Source: Clostridium sp. AM22-11AC (GTDB lineage Bacteria > Bacillota > Clostridia > Lachnospirales > Lachnospiraceae). Taken from it: a DNA stretch of 64,000 bases. Every line of letters begins with the position of its first letter. The first letter of the stretch is position 1. Made by a program: the position numbers and the translations under genes. This document shows, piece by piece, positions 1-7,804 of this stretch. Where the stretch lies: assembly GCF_003473545.1 (NCBI RefSeq), contig NZ_QUCM01000005.1, positions 1 to 64,000 of the forward strand, given 5' to 3'. The notes under the pieces were generated by a model. It was not told the DNA's origin, made no database searches, and saw nothing but the letters and a program-made list of their open reading frames with translations.

Positions 1-45
1 GTAATGCATGGAGCTGACTGATACTAATCGGTCGAGGGCTTGACC
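1..45 (+). rRNA. 23S rRNA, 3' end (partial)
   Basis: The first bases match the highly conserved 3' terminus of bacterial 23S rRNA, including ACTAATCGGTCGAGGGC followed by TTGACC. The gene begins outside the window. The exact mature 3' end is estimated from this conserved motif. Confidence 0.95.
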
Positions 46-268
46 AATAAGGTCTGAGAGAGCGGCGGAAGGATTACAGAGGAGACCGTTGAAAGTTTAC
101 TTTCATAAGGTCGGATCTGGAAGACTTCAGACATTGGCGAAGTCAATGACATGAGGAAAATCGAAGATTTTTCGAATGACCACCGCAGAGTTGGATAACA
201 AAGGTTGTAAAGTATTCGGAATGATGATCATTAGTCAATATGTGGTTTTGAAGGTATGTATAGATGTA
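46..268 (+). other. rRNA operon trailer without a recognisable 5S gene
   Basis: About 220 bases separate the 23S end from the terminator. In Clostridia a 5S gene normally follows 23S. None of the conserved 5S blocks (the CCCGTTCCCATTCCGAACACG-like region or the GGTAGT loop) could be found here on either strand. The stretch has short self-complementary pieces such as the inverted pair around 151-176, which may be processing stems. No tRNA-like cloverleaf was seen. Confidence 0.55.
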
Positions 269-306
269 AGGGAACCGTCGGTTTGTGTCTGATGGTTCCC
301 TTTTTT
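269..306 (+). terminator. Intrinsic terminator of the rRNA operon
   Basis: An inverted repeat (AAGGGAACC ... GGTTCCCTT) is followed directly by a run of T residues. It closes the rRNA transcript before the next coding region. Confidence 0.85.
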
Positions 307-448
307 GTCTTTAAGCATACCAAGTATATCGGACCATGCGCCTGTATACTGGAAATGCTGTCCTCTGTTAAGCCGCAGAGAAGGGGTGTTTCAAAGAGAA
401 AAATACCTGATGTACATTCTCCTGTGCCAGGTAAGATTGGAGGAAAAA

Positions 449-1960
449 ATGGAGAAGAAAAAGTTTCAGATGCCCCATACTTATATCATCATTTTTGGGG
501 TTATCCTGGTAGCTGCATTGCTGACCTGTTTCATTCCGTTAGGAAAGTATGATACAAAAGAGATCACCTATACGGTTAATGGATCAGAAAAAACAAGAAC
601 CGTTGTTGATCCGGACAGTTTCCAGTATATTCTGGATGAAAACGGCAACAAGGTGACCCAGGCTGCACCGATCTTTGGTACTGAAGATTTTGGCGGCCGC
701 GGCGGTATCGTCAACTATGTATTTGAAGGTATGACTGCAGGAAGCAGGGGCGGCGGAGCCGTAGCCATTATCGCATTTACCCTGGTAGTGGGCGGTGCTT
801 TTGGTATCGTTCTCAGAACCGGTGCTGTTGAAGGTGGTATCATGCGTGTTATCAGCCTGACAAATGGTAAAGAGATCATCCTGATCCCGATCCTGATCAC
901 ACTGTTCTCCTTAGGCGGTGCTGTATTTGGAATGGGCGAAGAGGCGATCCCATTTGTTATGATCCTGGTTCCTATGTTCATTGCTATGGGATATGATGCA
1001 GTTGTAGGTATCATGTGCAGTTACGTGGCAACCCAGATCGGTTTCGGTAGCTCCTGGCAGAACCCATTTGGTCTGGCAGTTGCACAGGGCGTTGCAGGTA
1101 TCCCTGTTATGTCAGGTGCATGGTTCCGTATTCCGTTATGGATCTTCTTTACCGGTTTAACCATTGTATTTACCATGCGCTATGCAGTAAAGGTTAAAAA
1201 GAATCCGACCATGTCTGTTGCATATGAATCTGACCGTGAATACAGAGAAGATTTTAAAAATAATGAAAACGAAGAAAAGCCATTTACTTTAGGTCACAAA
1301 CTGGTTCTTTTAGATATCCTTGTATGTATGATCTGGACTGTTTGGGGCGTTGTAAAAGATGGATACTATATTCCTGAGATTGCTTCCCAGTTCTTCGTAA
1401 TGGGTCTGGTTGCCGGTGTGATCGGACTGATCTTCCGTCTGAATGATATGCACTTAAATGATATCCCGGCAGCATTCAATCAGGGTGCAGCTGATCTGTT
1501 AGGTGCAGCAATGTGCGTAGGTATGGCACAGGGTATCATCATTATCTTAGGTGGAACCGATGCTTCCTCCGGAACTGTATTAAACACCATTCTCCACAGC
1601 CTTAGCGGTGCAATGCAGAACTTCCCGCCAGTAGTTTCCGCATGGCTTATGTACGTATTCCAGTCCGTATTCAACTTCTTCGTTGTATCCGGTTCCGGAC
1701 AGGCAGCACTTACCATGCCGATCATGGCACCTTTGGCGGATCTGGTAGGCGTAGAGCGTCAGGTAGCTGTTCTTGCATTCCAGCTTGGTGATGCATTTAC
1801 AAACTTTATCGTACCTACTTCCGGCTGTCTGTTAGGCGCATTGGCTGCAGCAAAACTGGAGTGGGGGAGTTGGGCAAAGTTCCAGATCAAGTTCCAGGCA
1901 GTCCTGGTTGTATTTGCTTCCCTGGCAGTGGTCCTTGGCGTTGTCATCGGACTGTCATAA
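449..1960 (+). CDS. YfcC family membrane transporter
   Basis: A 503-residue polytopic membrane protein beginning MEKKKFQMPHTYIIIFGVIL, with about a dozen hydrophobic segments. The length and sequence style, including the GMGEEAIPF and SSWQNPFG motifs and an early hydrophilic extracytoplasmic loop, fit the YfcC family (C4-dicarboxylate/amino-acid carriers related to DcuC/ArcD). The substrate cannot be read from sequence. The open frame extends up to 305, but the start at 449 is preferred because GGAGG lies 5 bases upstream and the earlier residues are not transporter-like. It stands alone between the rRNA terminator and the DarA-like gene. No convincing promoter was identified. Confidence 0.85.
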   Translation: MEKKKFQMPHTYIIIFGVILVAALLTCFIPLGKYDTKEITYTVNGSEKTRTVVDPDSFQYILDENGNKVTQAAPIFGTEDFGGRGGIVNYVFEGMTAGSRGGGAVAIIAFTLVVGGAFGIVLRTGAVEGGIMRVISLTNGKEIILIPILITLFSLGGAVFGMGEEAIPFVMILVPMFIAMGYDAVVGIMCSYVATQIGFGSSWQNPFGLAVAQGVAGIPVMSGAWFRIPLWIFFTGLTIVFTMRYAVKVKKNPTMSVAYESDREYREDFKNNENEEKPFTLGHKLVLLDILVCMIWTVWGVVKDGYYIPEIASQFFVMGLVAGVIGLIFRLNDMHLNDIPAAFNQGAADLLGAAMCVGMAQGIIIILGGTDASSGTVLNTILHSLSGAMQNFPPVVSAWLMYVFQSVFNFFVVSGSGQAALTMPIMAPLADLVGVERQVAVLAFQLGDAFTNFIVPTSGCLLGALAAAKLEWGSWAKFQIKFQAVLVVFASLAVVLGVVIGLS

Positions 1961-1961
1961 T

Positions 1962-1980
1962 GTTACAGTTCAACTGTAAC
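1962..1980. repeat. 19-bp perfect palindrome
   Basis: GTTACAGTT-C-AACTGTAAC lies just after the YfcC stop codon. No T-tract follows, so it is not a normal terminator. It could be a 3' stabilising stem or an operator. It is about 28 bp upstream of the -35 of the next promoter. Confidence 0.6.
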
Positions 1981-2008
1981 GTCATAATTGCCATAACAAA
2001 AGCTTAAC

Positions 2009-2037
2009 TTGCTTATCCATTTTACTGAGATTATAAT
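2009..2037 (+). promoter_or_regulatory. Sigma-A promoter for the cyclic-di-AMP receptor-like gene
   Basis: TTGCTT (2009-2014), 17-bp spacer, TATAAT (2032-2037). The predicted start near 2044 gives a leader of about 40 nt before the ATG at 2087. Confidence 0.75.
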
Positions 2038-2086
2038 ATTCCTTAAACGTCCGCAAAAGGCGGAAACGTGAAAGGAGTGCAGCAAA

Positions 2087-2407
2087 ATGGAGTTGATGAT
2101 CATTATTGTTCAGGAACAGGATTATCCAAAGCTTTCAAGTACTTTTATCCACAATCGTGTGATGGCAACGAAGTTTAGTACAGAAGGACTGTATCTGAAT
2201 AAGAAAAATATCACATTGATGGTATGCATTGAAAAAGAGCGGGAAGAGGAGATCCTGGATTATATCCGCCAGAGCTGTACAGAACGAATGGAAGAACGTC
2301 AGGTTTGCGAATATAATGGAATGACTATGGTAGATGTTACCAAAGGCGTAAAGGTAGGCGGTGCCATTGTATTTTTCCTGGATGTTGACCGGATGATGAA
2401 GTATTAA
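2087..2407 (+). CDS. Cyclic-di-AMP receptor-like protein (DarA/YaaQ family)
   Basis: A 106-residue PII-like protein. The N-terminal MIIIVQEQDYPKLSSTFI, the middle ATKFSTEG and the C-terminal VKVGGAIVFFLDVD align by eye with Bacillus YaaQ/DarA (VVQDQD, TKLATTGGF, VEVGGATVFVLPV). The family forms trimers that bind cyclic-di-AMP in the cytoplasm. Here the glycine-rich GGFLRAGNTT segment is changed to EGLYLNKKNIT, and the region before the last strand is shorter than in YaaQ, so ligand binding may differ. The start is set by AAGGAG 9 bases upstream. It is a single-gene unit with its own promoter and a terminator. Confidence 0.85.
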   Translation: MELMIIIVQEQDYPKLSSTFIHNRVMATKFSTEGLYLNKKNITLMVCIEKEREEEILDYIRQSCTERMEERQVCEYNGMTMVDVTKGVKVGGAIVFFLDVDRMMKY

Positions 2408-2428
2408 ATTATAAATAGTGAAAGAGAG

Positions 2429-2465
2429 ATCCACCTTGCGAGGCTGTTGCAGGGTGGATTTTTTT
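2429..2465 (+). terminator. Intrinsic terminator after the DarA-like gene
   Basis: ATCCACCT ... AGGGTGGAT stem followed by seven T residues. Confidence 0.88.
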
Positions 2466-2473
2466 GGCACCGC

Positions 2474-2502
2474 TTGTTTTTCTCCTGCACTCATTATATA
2501 AT
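2474..2502 (+). promoter_or_regulatory. Sigma-A promoter for the Crp/Fnr gene
   Basis: TTGTTT (2474-2479), 17-bp spacer, TATAAT (2497-2502). It begins directly after the preceding terminator and sits about 56 bp upstream of the chosen start codon. Confidence 0.75.
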
Positions 2503-2557
2503 GTTACCAAAAAGTTGTAAAAACAACGAAAAGCGAAAGACTGCGAGGAAAAGACAC

Positions 2558-3226
2558 ATGGAAGAAGCATTAAGTTGTATTGGGAAGATGCCTATATTTA
2601 GTGGGATCAGGGAAGAAGAGCTGTATACACTGATCAAATGCTGTGACGGACAGATGGCAGTATTTGAAAAAGACCAGTGGATCTTTCAGGCAGGAGAAGA
2701 ACTGGGATATATCATGGTTGTTTTAAAGGGACGCCTGGCGATCATTCAGGAAGATTTCTGGCATCAGCAAAAAGAGACGATCCATATTATGCCGGGAGAG
2801 ATATTCGGTGAAAATTACGCCAGCGCAGGCAGTAAAATATTGCCTGTAGGTATTAAAGCAGCAGAAAACAGCGAAGTCCTGTTTTTAGATTATGAACGTT
2901 CCCTTACTTTCTGCACGATGGCATGCCCGTTTCACAGCATGATGGTCCATAATCTGATCAGGATCATGAGTGCAAACAAAGGCCGTGCAGAAGAAAAATT
3001 GGAACATATATCCCAGAAGACTACCAGGGATAAACTGCGTTCCTATTTATCACGCAAAGCTTTACAGGAAGGCAGCTACAGCTTTGATATACCCTATAAC
3101 CGTCAGGAACTGGCTGACTATTTAGGCGTAGACCGCAGCGCCATGTCCAGTGAACTGGGAAAAATGAAAGCAGAAGGGATCCTGGAATTTAAGAAAAATC
3201 ATTTTATATTAAATAAATTAAAATAA
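2558..3226 (+). CDS. Crp/Fnr family transcriptional regulator
   Basis: 222 residues. An N-terminal cyclic-nucleotide-binding-type beta roll (about 15-130, with MPGEIFGE) is followed by a C-terminal Crp-type winged helix (about 150-220, with YNRQELADYLGVDRSAMSSE as the recognition region). No FNR-type N-terminal four-cysteine cluster is present, so oxygen sensing through such a cluster is not supported. The ligand is unknown. The open frame continues upstream to 2447, but the start at 2558 is chosen because of a GAGGAA site and because the promoter at 2474-2502 lies inside the longer version. It is monocistronic and ends in a bidirectional terminator. Confidence 0.88.
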   Translation: MEEALSCIGKMPIFSGIREEELYTLIKCCDGQMAVFEKDQWIFQAGEELGYIMVVLKGRLAIIQEDFWHQQKETIHIMPGEIFGENYASAGSKILPVGIKAAENSEVLFLDYERSLTFCTMACPFHSMMVHNLIRIMSANKGRAEEKLEHISQKTTRDKLRSYLSRKALQEGSYSFDIPYNRQELADYLGVDRSAMSSELGKMKAEGILEFKKNHFILNKLK

Positions 3227-3240
3227 GATCGATGCATAAA

Positions 3241-3292
3241 AATACCCCGGAGCGATTGGATCATTCAGATCTCGCTACGGGGTATTGATTTT
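3241..3292. terminator. Bidirectional terminator between the crp-like gene and argG
   Basis: A long stem AATACCCCGGAGCGA ... TCGCTACGGGGTATT, with one mismatch, has T-rich flanks on both strands. It serves the convergent Crp/Fnr gene and argG. Confidence 0.85.
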
Positions 3293-3343
3293 CATATTCA
3301 GATCAATTCAGACCAACTGTATGGCATTTGCCTGACAGTAAAA

Positions 3344-4576
3344 TTACTTCTGATTATTCTCTTTCTTCAGCTCAGCTAACTTCATAGCGCGAACCTTTAA
3401 TGGAAGTCCGAACAGAGTGATGAAGCCGTCTGCATCGTGGTGGTCGTAAAGGTCACCGGTTGTGAAGGATGCTAAGGACTCGCTGTATAAGGAGTATGGA
3501 GAAGTGGTTCCGGCTTTGATGATGTTGCCCTTGTAAAGTTTGAACTTAACTTCACCGGTTACATATTCCTGGGTGGACTCTACGAATGCCTTTACAGCGT
3601 CGCAAAGAGGAGTAAACCATTTTCCTTCGTAAACGATCTGAGCCAGCTTATTGCCCATATCCTTCTTAACTTCCATAGTAGCACGGTCAAGAACCAGCTC
3701 TTCCAGCTGTCTGTGAGCTGCCATTAAGATAGTTCCGCCTGGAGTCTCATAAACGCCACGGGATTTCATACCTACTACACGGTTCTCAACGATATCTACA
3801 ATACCGATACCATGCTTTCCGCCCAGCTCATTTAACTTGCGGATAATATCAGAAACTTTCATCTTAACGCCGTTTACGCTGGTAGGAACACCTTTTTCAA
3901 AGGTCATAGTAACATATTCATCCTCATCTGGTGCCTGTTCCGGGGTGACACCCATAACCAGCATGTTGGAGAAGTTTGGCTCTAAGGAAGGATCTTCCAG
4001 TTCCAGACCTTCGTGGCTTACATGCCAGATGTTGCTGTCACGGCTGTAGCTGTGGCTGTGGTCAAATGGAAGGTCAATGCCATGCTGTTTGCAGTATTCG
4101 ATCTCATCCTCACGGGACTGCATGGTCCATACGTCAGTCATACGCCATGGAGCGATGATCTTGATGTCCGGAGCCAGTGCCTTGATAGACAGCTCAAAAC
4201 GGATCTGGTCATTTCCCTTACCGGTAGCACCGTGGCAGATGGCAACAGCGCCTTCTTTACGTGCGATATCAACCAGTCTCTTTGCGATTGCAGGACGAGC
4301 CATGGAAGTACCTAATAAGTATTCATTTTCGTAAACTGCATTTGCCTTTACACATGGCATAATGTAGTTGTCGCAGAAATCATCTACTAAATCTTCAATA
4401 TATAATTTAGAAGCGCCGGACAGCTTTGCTCTTTCTTCCAGTCCCTCTAATTCTTTTCCCTGTCCACAGTCGATACAGCAGCAAACAACATCATAGTTGA
4501 AATGCTCCTTTAACCACGGAATGATAGCGGTGGTATCCAGACCGCCTGAATATGCTAAAACTACTTTCTCTTTCAT
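3344..4576 (-). CDS. argG: Argininosuccinate synthase
   Basis: 410 residues, full length. It joins citrulline and aspartate with ATP to make argininosuccinate in the cytoplasm. The N-terminal ATP-pyrophosphatase loop SGGLDTT (residues 10-16), the GATGKGNDQIRFE segment and the HSYSRDSNIWH stretch are family signatures. A GGAGG ribosome site precedes the ATG. It is transcribed divergently from argC-GNAT-argJBD across a roughly 315-bp control region, and the shared location suggests common arginine control. Neither argH nor argF is in the window. Confidence 0.97.
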   Translation of the reverse strand: MKEKVVLAYSGGLDTTAIIPWLKEHFNYDVVCCCIDCGQGKELEGLEERAKLSGASKLYIEDLVDDFCDNYIMPCVKANAVYENEYLLGTSMARPAIAKRLVDIARKEGAVAICHGATGKGNDQIRFELSIKALAPDIKIIAPWRMTDVWTMQSREDEIEYCKQHGIDLPFDHSHSYSRDSNIWHVSHEGLELEDPSLEPNFSNMLVMGVTPEQAPDEDEYVTMTFEKGVPTSVNGVKMKVSDIIRKLNELGGKHGIGIVDIVENRVVGMKSRGVYETPGGTILMAAHRQLEELVLDRATMEVKKDMGNKLAQIVYEGKWFTPLCDAVKAFVESTQEYVTGEVKFKLYKGNIIKAGTTSPYSLYSESLASFTTGDLYDHHDADGFITLFGLPLKVRAMKLAELKKENNQK

Positions 4577-4643
4577 CAGTACATCCTCCTGAAAATTGCT
4601 TTGATATTTGTTTTGATCATGTTTTAATCACTAAGCTTTCATA

Positions 4644-4672
4644 AATATACAACATAATACAGGAAAATGCAA
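4644..4672 (-). promoter_or_regulatory. argG promoter
   Basis: Read on the minus strand: TTGCAT (4672-4667), 17-bp spacer, TATATT (4649-4644). It points to argG with a leader of about 60 nt. Confidence 0.65.
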
Positions 4673-4700
4673 GCCTTAAAATAGAAATTTCAAAAAAGTA

Positions 4701-4729
4701 TTGCATATTATGCATTGGAGATGTATAAT
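4701..4729 (+). promoter_or_regulatory. argC operon promoter with overlapping palindrome
   Basis: TTGCAT (4701-4706), 17-bp spacer, TATAAT (4724-4729). A 13-bp palindrome, TGCATATTATGCA (4702-4714), overlaps the -35 and early spacer. It resembles the TGnAT...ATnCA pattern of ArgR (ARG box) half-sites but is one base shorter than the E. coli consensus. The resulting leader is about 155 nt. Confidence 0.65.
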
Positions 4730-4777
4730 TATGAAATCTTATACAGAGAAAAAATAAAAAACCTTATGAAAACACAC

Positions 4778-4806
4778 TTTTCAATTAAGGAAAAAGTAAC
4801 TATAAT
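4778..4806 (+). promoter_or_regulatory. Possible second argC promoter
   Basis: TTTTCA (4778-4783), 17-bp spacer, TATAAT (4801-4806). The -35 is weak. It may be an alternative start inside the leader of the promoter at 4701. No riboswitch or T-box was recognised between here and argC. Confidence 0.35.
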
Positions 4807-4891
4807 AAGGTAACAGGCTTTAGCACTGTAGTAGGTTGCAGTTTATAAAAATGACTAAATAATGAAAATATATACAGAGGAGAGTAAGGAT

Positions 4892-5932
4892 ATGATAAAA
4901 GCAGGTATTATCGGATCTACAGGTTATGCAGGCGGGGAACTGGCAAGGCTGCTGCTGCAGAGAGATGACGTAGAGATCAAATGGTATGGTTCCAGAAGTT
5001 ATATCGATCAGAAATATGCTTCCATTTACCAGAACATGTTCAAGATCGTAGATGATAAATGTATGGATGATAATATGAAGGAACTGGCTGACCAGGTAGA
5101 TGTAATCTTCACTGCAACGCCTCAGGGCCTTTGCTCCACATTAGTAAACGAAGAGATTCTTTCTAAAGTAAAGATCATCGACTTAAGCGCTGACTTCCGT
5201 ATTAAAGATGTAGCAGTTTATGAAAAATGGTACAAGCTGACCCACGGATCACCAGAATATATTAAGGAAGCTGTATACGGACTTCCGGAAGTAAACAGAG
5301 AAAAGATCAAGAATGCAAGGATCATTGCAAATCCGGGATGCTTCCCAACCTGCTCCTTCTTATCTACTTATCCTTTAGTAAAAGAAGGTCTCATTGATCC
5401 AAACACCATTATCATTGATGCAAAATCCGGTACCTCCGGCGCAGGCAGAAGCGCGAAAGTAGACAGCCTTTTCTGCGAGGTCAATGAAAATATCAAGGCA
5501 TACGGCGTAGCTTCCCACAGACATACACCGGAGATCGAAGAGCAGCTGTCCTATGCAGCAGGAAAGCCGGTTGTGATCAGCTTCACCCCTCATCTGGTTC
5601 CAATGAACAGAGGCATCCTGGTAACTGCTTATGCTTCCCTTACAAAAGAAGTGACCTGGGAAGAGGTAAGAGCCGCTTACGACAAGTATTATAAGGATGA
5701 ATATTTTGTACGTGTTCTGGACAAGGACGTAGTTCCTCAGACACGCTGGGTAGAAGGAAGCAACTTTGCAGATGTAAACTTCAAGATCGACCCAAGAACC
5801 AACCGCATCGTTATGATGGGCGCAATTGACAATATGGTAAAAGGTGCTGCAGGACAGGCCATCCAGAACATGAACTTACTGTTCGGTCTTCCAGAGAATA
5901 CAGGATTAAAGCAGATCCCGATGTTCCCATAA
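4892..5932 (+). CDS. argC: N-acetyl-gamma-glutamyl-phosphate reductase
   Basis: 346 residues. It reduces N-acetylglutamyl phosphate to the semialdehyde with NADPH, step 3 of ornithine synthesis. The N-terminal dinucleotide loop GSTGYAGGE and the catalytic cysteine in NPGCFPT (Cys150) are visible, followed by SHRHTPEI. A longer frame starts at 4862, but the start at 4892 is chosen because AGAGGAG lies 9 bases upstream and family members begin MIKAGIIG. It is the first gene of argC-GNAT-argJ-argB-argD. Confidence 0.96.
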   Translation: MIKAGIIGSTGYAGGELARLLLQRDDVEIKWYGSRSYIDQKYASIYQNMFKIVDDKCMDDNMKELADQVDVIFTATPQGLCSTLVNEEILSKVKIIDLSADFRIKDVAVYEKWYKLTHGSPEYIKEAVYGLPEVNREKIKNARIIANPGCFPTCSFLSTYPLVKEGLIDPNTIIIDAKSGTSGAGRSAKVDSLFCEVNENIKAYGVASHRHTPEIEEQLSYAAGKPVVISFTPHLVPMNRGILVTAYASLTKEVTWEEVRAAYDKYYKDEYFVRVLDKDVVPQTRWVEGSNFADVNFKIDPRTNRIVMMGAIDNMVKGAAGQAIQNMNLLFGLPENTGLKQIPMFP

Positions 5933-5957
5933 GATAAGCAGCCGGAAAGGAATAAAA

Positions 5958-6422
5958 ATGGCAGGGACAATGGATATCCTGGTTCGGGAAATGACCATGG
6001 AAGATTACGATCAGGTATATAAATTATGGACGAAGATATCAGGCTTCCGTATCCGGAGCATTGATGATTCAAGAGAAGGGGTGGAACGCTTCTTAAAGCG
6101 AAATCCGACCACCAGCGTAGTGGCAGTCCAGAACGGGCATATCGTTGGAAATATCCTCTGCGGACATGACGGACGTACCGGCTGTTTCTATCATGTATGT
6201 GTGGAAGACGGCTACCGTCATCATGGAATTGGCTACAAAATGGTACGTGCAGCCATCAAGGCCATGCAGAAAGAGGGAGTGAGCAAGATCTCCCTGGTGG
6301 CCTTTAAAGACAACCACATTGGAAATGCGTTCTGGCAGGGCATCGGCTGGACAGAGCGTGAAGATTTTAACAGTTATGAGTTTATTTTAAATGAAGAAAA
6401 TATAATTCGGTTTGTGAAGTAA
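5958..6422 (+). CDS. GNAT family N-acetyltransferase in the arginine operon
   Basis: 154 residues, a single GNAT fold. The acetyl-CoA pyrophosphate loop RHHGIG is at residues 87-92, and NAFWQGIGW is the usual C-terminal GNAT motif. It lies 25 bp after argC and 53 bp before argJ on the same strand, so it is almost certainly cotranscribed with arginine genes. Short GNAT proteins acting as N-acetylglutamate synthase are known (mycobacterial ArgA type), which makes a priming role plausible, but this is inference. A generic acetyltransferase is the alternative. The ATG at 5958 follows AAAGGA; a second ATG at 5970 is possible. Confidence 0.8.
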   Translation: MAGTMDILVREMTMEDYDQVYKLWTKISGFRIRSIDDSREGVERFLKRNPTTSVVAVQNGHIVGNILCGHDGRTGCFYHVCVEDGYRHHGIGYKMVRAAIKAMQKEGVSKISLVAFKDNHIGNAFWQGIGWTEREDFNSYEFILNEENIIRFVK

Positions 6423-6475
6423 AGTGGCGCAGAGAAAAACAAACAGTTGCGAAGCAGAAAAGAGGGAATAATATT

Positions 6476-7711
6476 ATGAACGAAAAGATAAAAATGATCG
6501 AAGGCGGCGTTACCGCAGCCAAAGGCTTTATGGCAGCATCTACAGCAGCAGGCATTAAATACAAAAACCGTCAGGATATGGCGATGATCTACAGTAAAGA
6601 ACCTTGTAAAAGTGCAGGAACCTTTACCACCAACCTGGTAAAAGCAGCTCCTGTAAAATGGGACAAGAACCAGGTGACAAGCGGCGCTGACGCACAGGCA
6701 GTGATCATTAACGCAGGTATTGCAAATGCATGTACCGGTGAAGAAGGAATGGGCTACTGCGCACAGACGGCAAAGGCTGCAGCAGAAACCTTAGGCGTGG
6801 CAGCAGACGGCGTTTTAGTTGCTTCTACCGGTGTCATCGGTATGCAGCTTCCAATCGACAAGATCGCAGCAGGTGTAAAGGCCATGGCGCCACTGCTTGG
6901 TGACAGCCTGGAGAAAGGCACCGAGGCTTCCAAGGCTATTATGACTACCGATACAAAGAACAAGCAGGTAGCAGTACAGATCGACATGAACGGAACCACC
7001 GTTACTATTGGCGGTATGTGCAAAGGTTCCGGCATGATCCATCCAAATATGTGTACCATGTTAAGCTTTGTTACTACGGACGCAGCCATCAGCAAAGAAC
7101 TGCTTCAGGAAGCATTAAGCGAAGACATTAAAGATACCTACAATATGATTTCTGTAGATGGTGATACTTCCACCAATGATACCGTTCTCCTTCTGGCAAA
7201 TGGCCTTGCAGGAAACAAGGAAATTACAGAGAAAAATGAAGATTACGCATTATTCTGCGAAGCATTAAACTACATCAACGAAACTCTGGCTAAGAAAATG
7301 GCCGGTGACGGAGAAGGCTGCACCGCTTTATTTGAAGTAAAGATCGTAGGCGCAGAAACGAAGGATCAGGCGAAAGTTTTAGCAAAATCTGTTATCACAT
7401 CCAGCCTGACAAAGGCAGCTATTTTCGGACATGACGCAAACTGGGGCCGTATCCTTTGCGCAATGGGCTACTCAGGGGCACAGTTTGATCCGGAAAAGGT
7501 AGATCTGTTCTTTGAAAGCGCAGCTGGACATATGCAGATCATCAAAGACGGCGTTGCAGTGGACTACAGCGAAGAAGAGGCAACCAAGATCCTTTCTGAG
7601 CCGGAAGTTACCGCCATTGCAGACATTAAAATGGGTGATGCCCAGGCAACTGCATGGGGCTGCGACCTGACCTTTGATTATGTAAAGATCAATGCAGATT
7701 ACCGTTCATAA
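6476..7711 (+). CDS. argJ: Glutamate N-acetyltransferase / amino-acid acetyltransferase
   Basis: 411 residues. ArgJ moves the acetyl group from N-acetylornithine to glutamate, and bifunctional forms also use acetyl-CoA. The signature KGSGMIHPNM (183-192) precedes the self-cleavage site. The usual Ala-Thr is Cys193-Thr194 here, and Thr194 would become the N-terminal nucleophile of the beta chain. Later, GHDANWGRI is conserved. It sits between the GNAT gene and argB. Whether it is mono- or bifunctional cannot be told from sequence. Confidence 0.95.
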   Translation: MNEKIKMIEGGVTAAKGFMAASTAAGIKYKNRQDMAMIYSKEPCKSAGTFTTNLVKAAPVKWDKNQVTSGADAQAVIINAGIANACTGEEGMGYCAQTAKAAAETLGVAADGVLVASTGVIGMQLPIDKIAAGVKAMAPLLGDSLEKGTEASKAIMTTDTKNKQVAVQIDMNGTTVTIGGMCKGSGMIHPNMCTMLSFVTTDAAISKELLQEALSEDIKDTYNMISVDGDTSTNDTVLLLANGLAGNKEITEKNEDYALFCEALNYINETLAKKMAGDGEGCTALFEVKIVGAETKDQAKVLAKSVITSSLTKAAIFGHDANWGRILCAMGYSGAQFDPEKVDLFFESAAGHMQIIKDGVAVDYSEEEATKILSEPEVTAIADIKMGDAQATAWGCDLTFDYVKINADYRS

Positions 7712-7804
7712 ACAGTTTTGATATAAAAAACACAATAAAAAAGCATCCCGAAATGTACCCCATGAACATTTGGACGTACACAAAACATACAGGAGGAACC
7801 AAAC

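Noticed and set aside
256..552. 98-codon open frame over the rRNA terminator
   Set aside because: It spans the terminator and the start of the transporter in another frame, with no ribosome site or family resemblance.
4013..4334. Overlapping plus-strand open frames inside argG
   Set aside because: They are antisense shadows of conserved ArgG sequence with no start signals.
4577..4891. A T-box or attenuator in the argC leader
   Set aside because: No T-box AGGGTGG-type element and no terminator hairpin are present in the leader.
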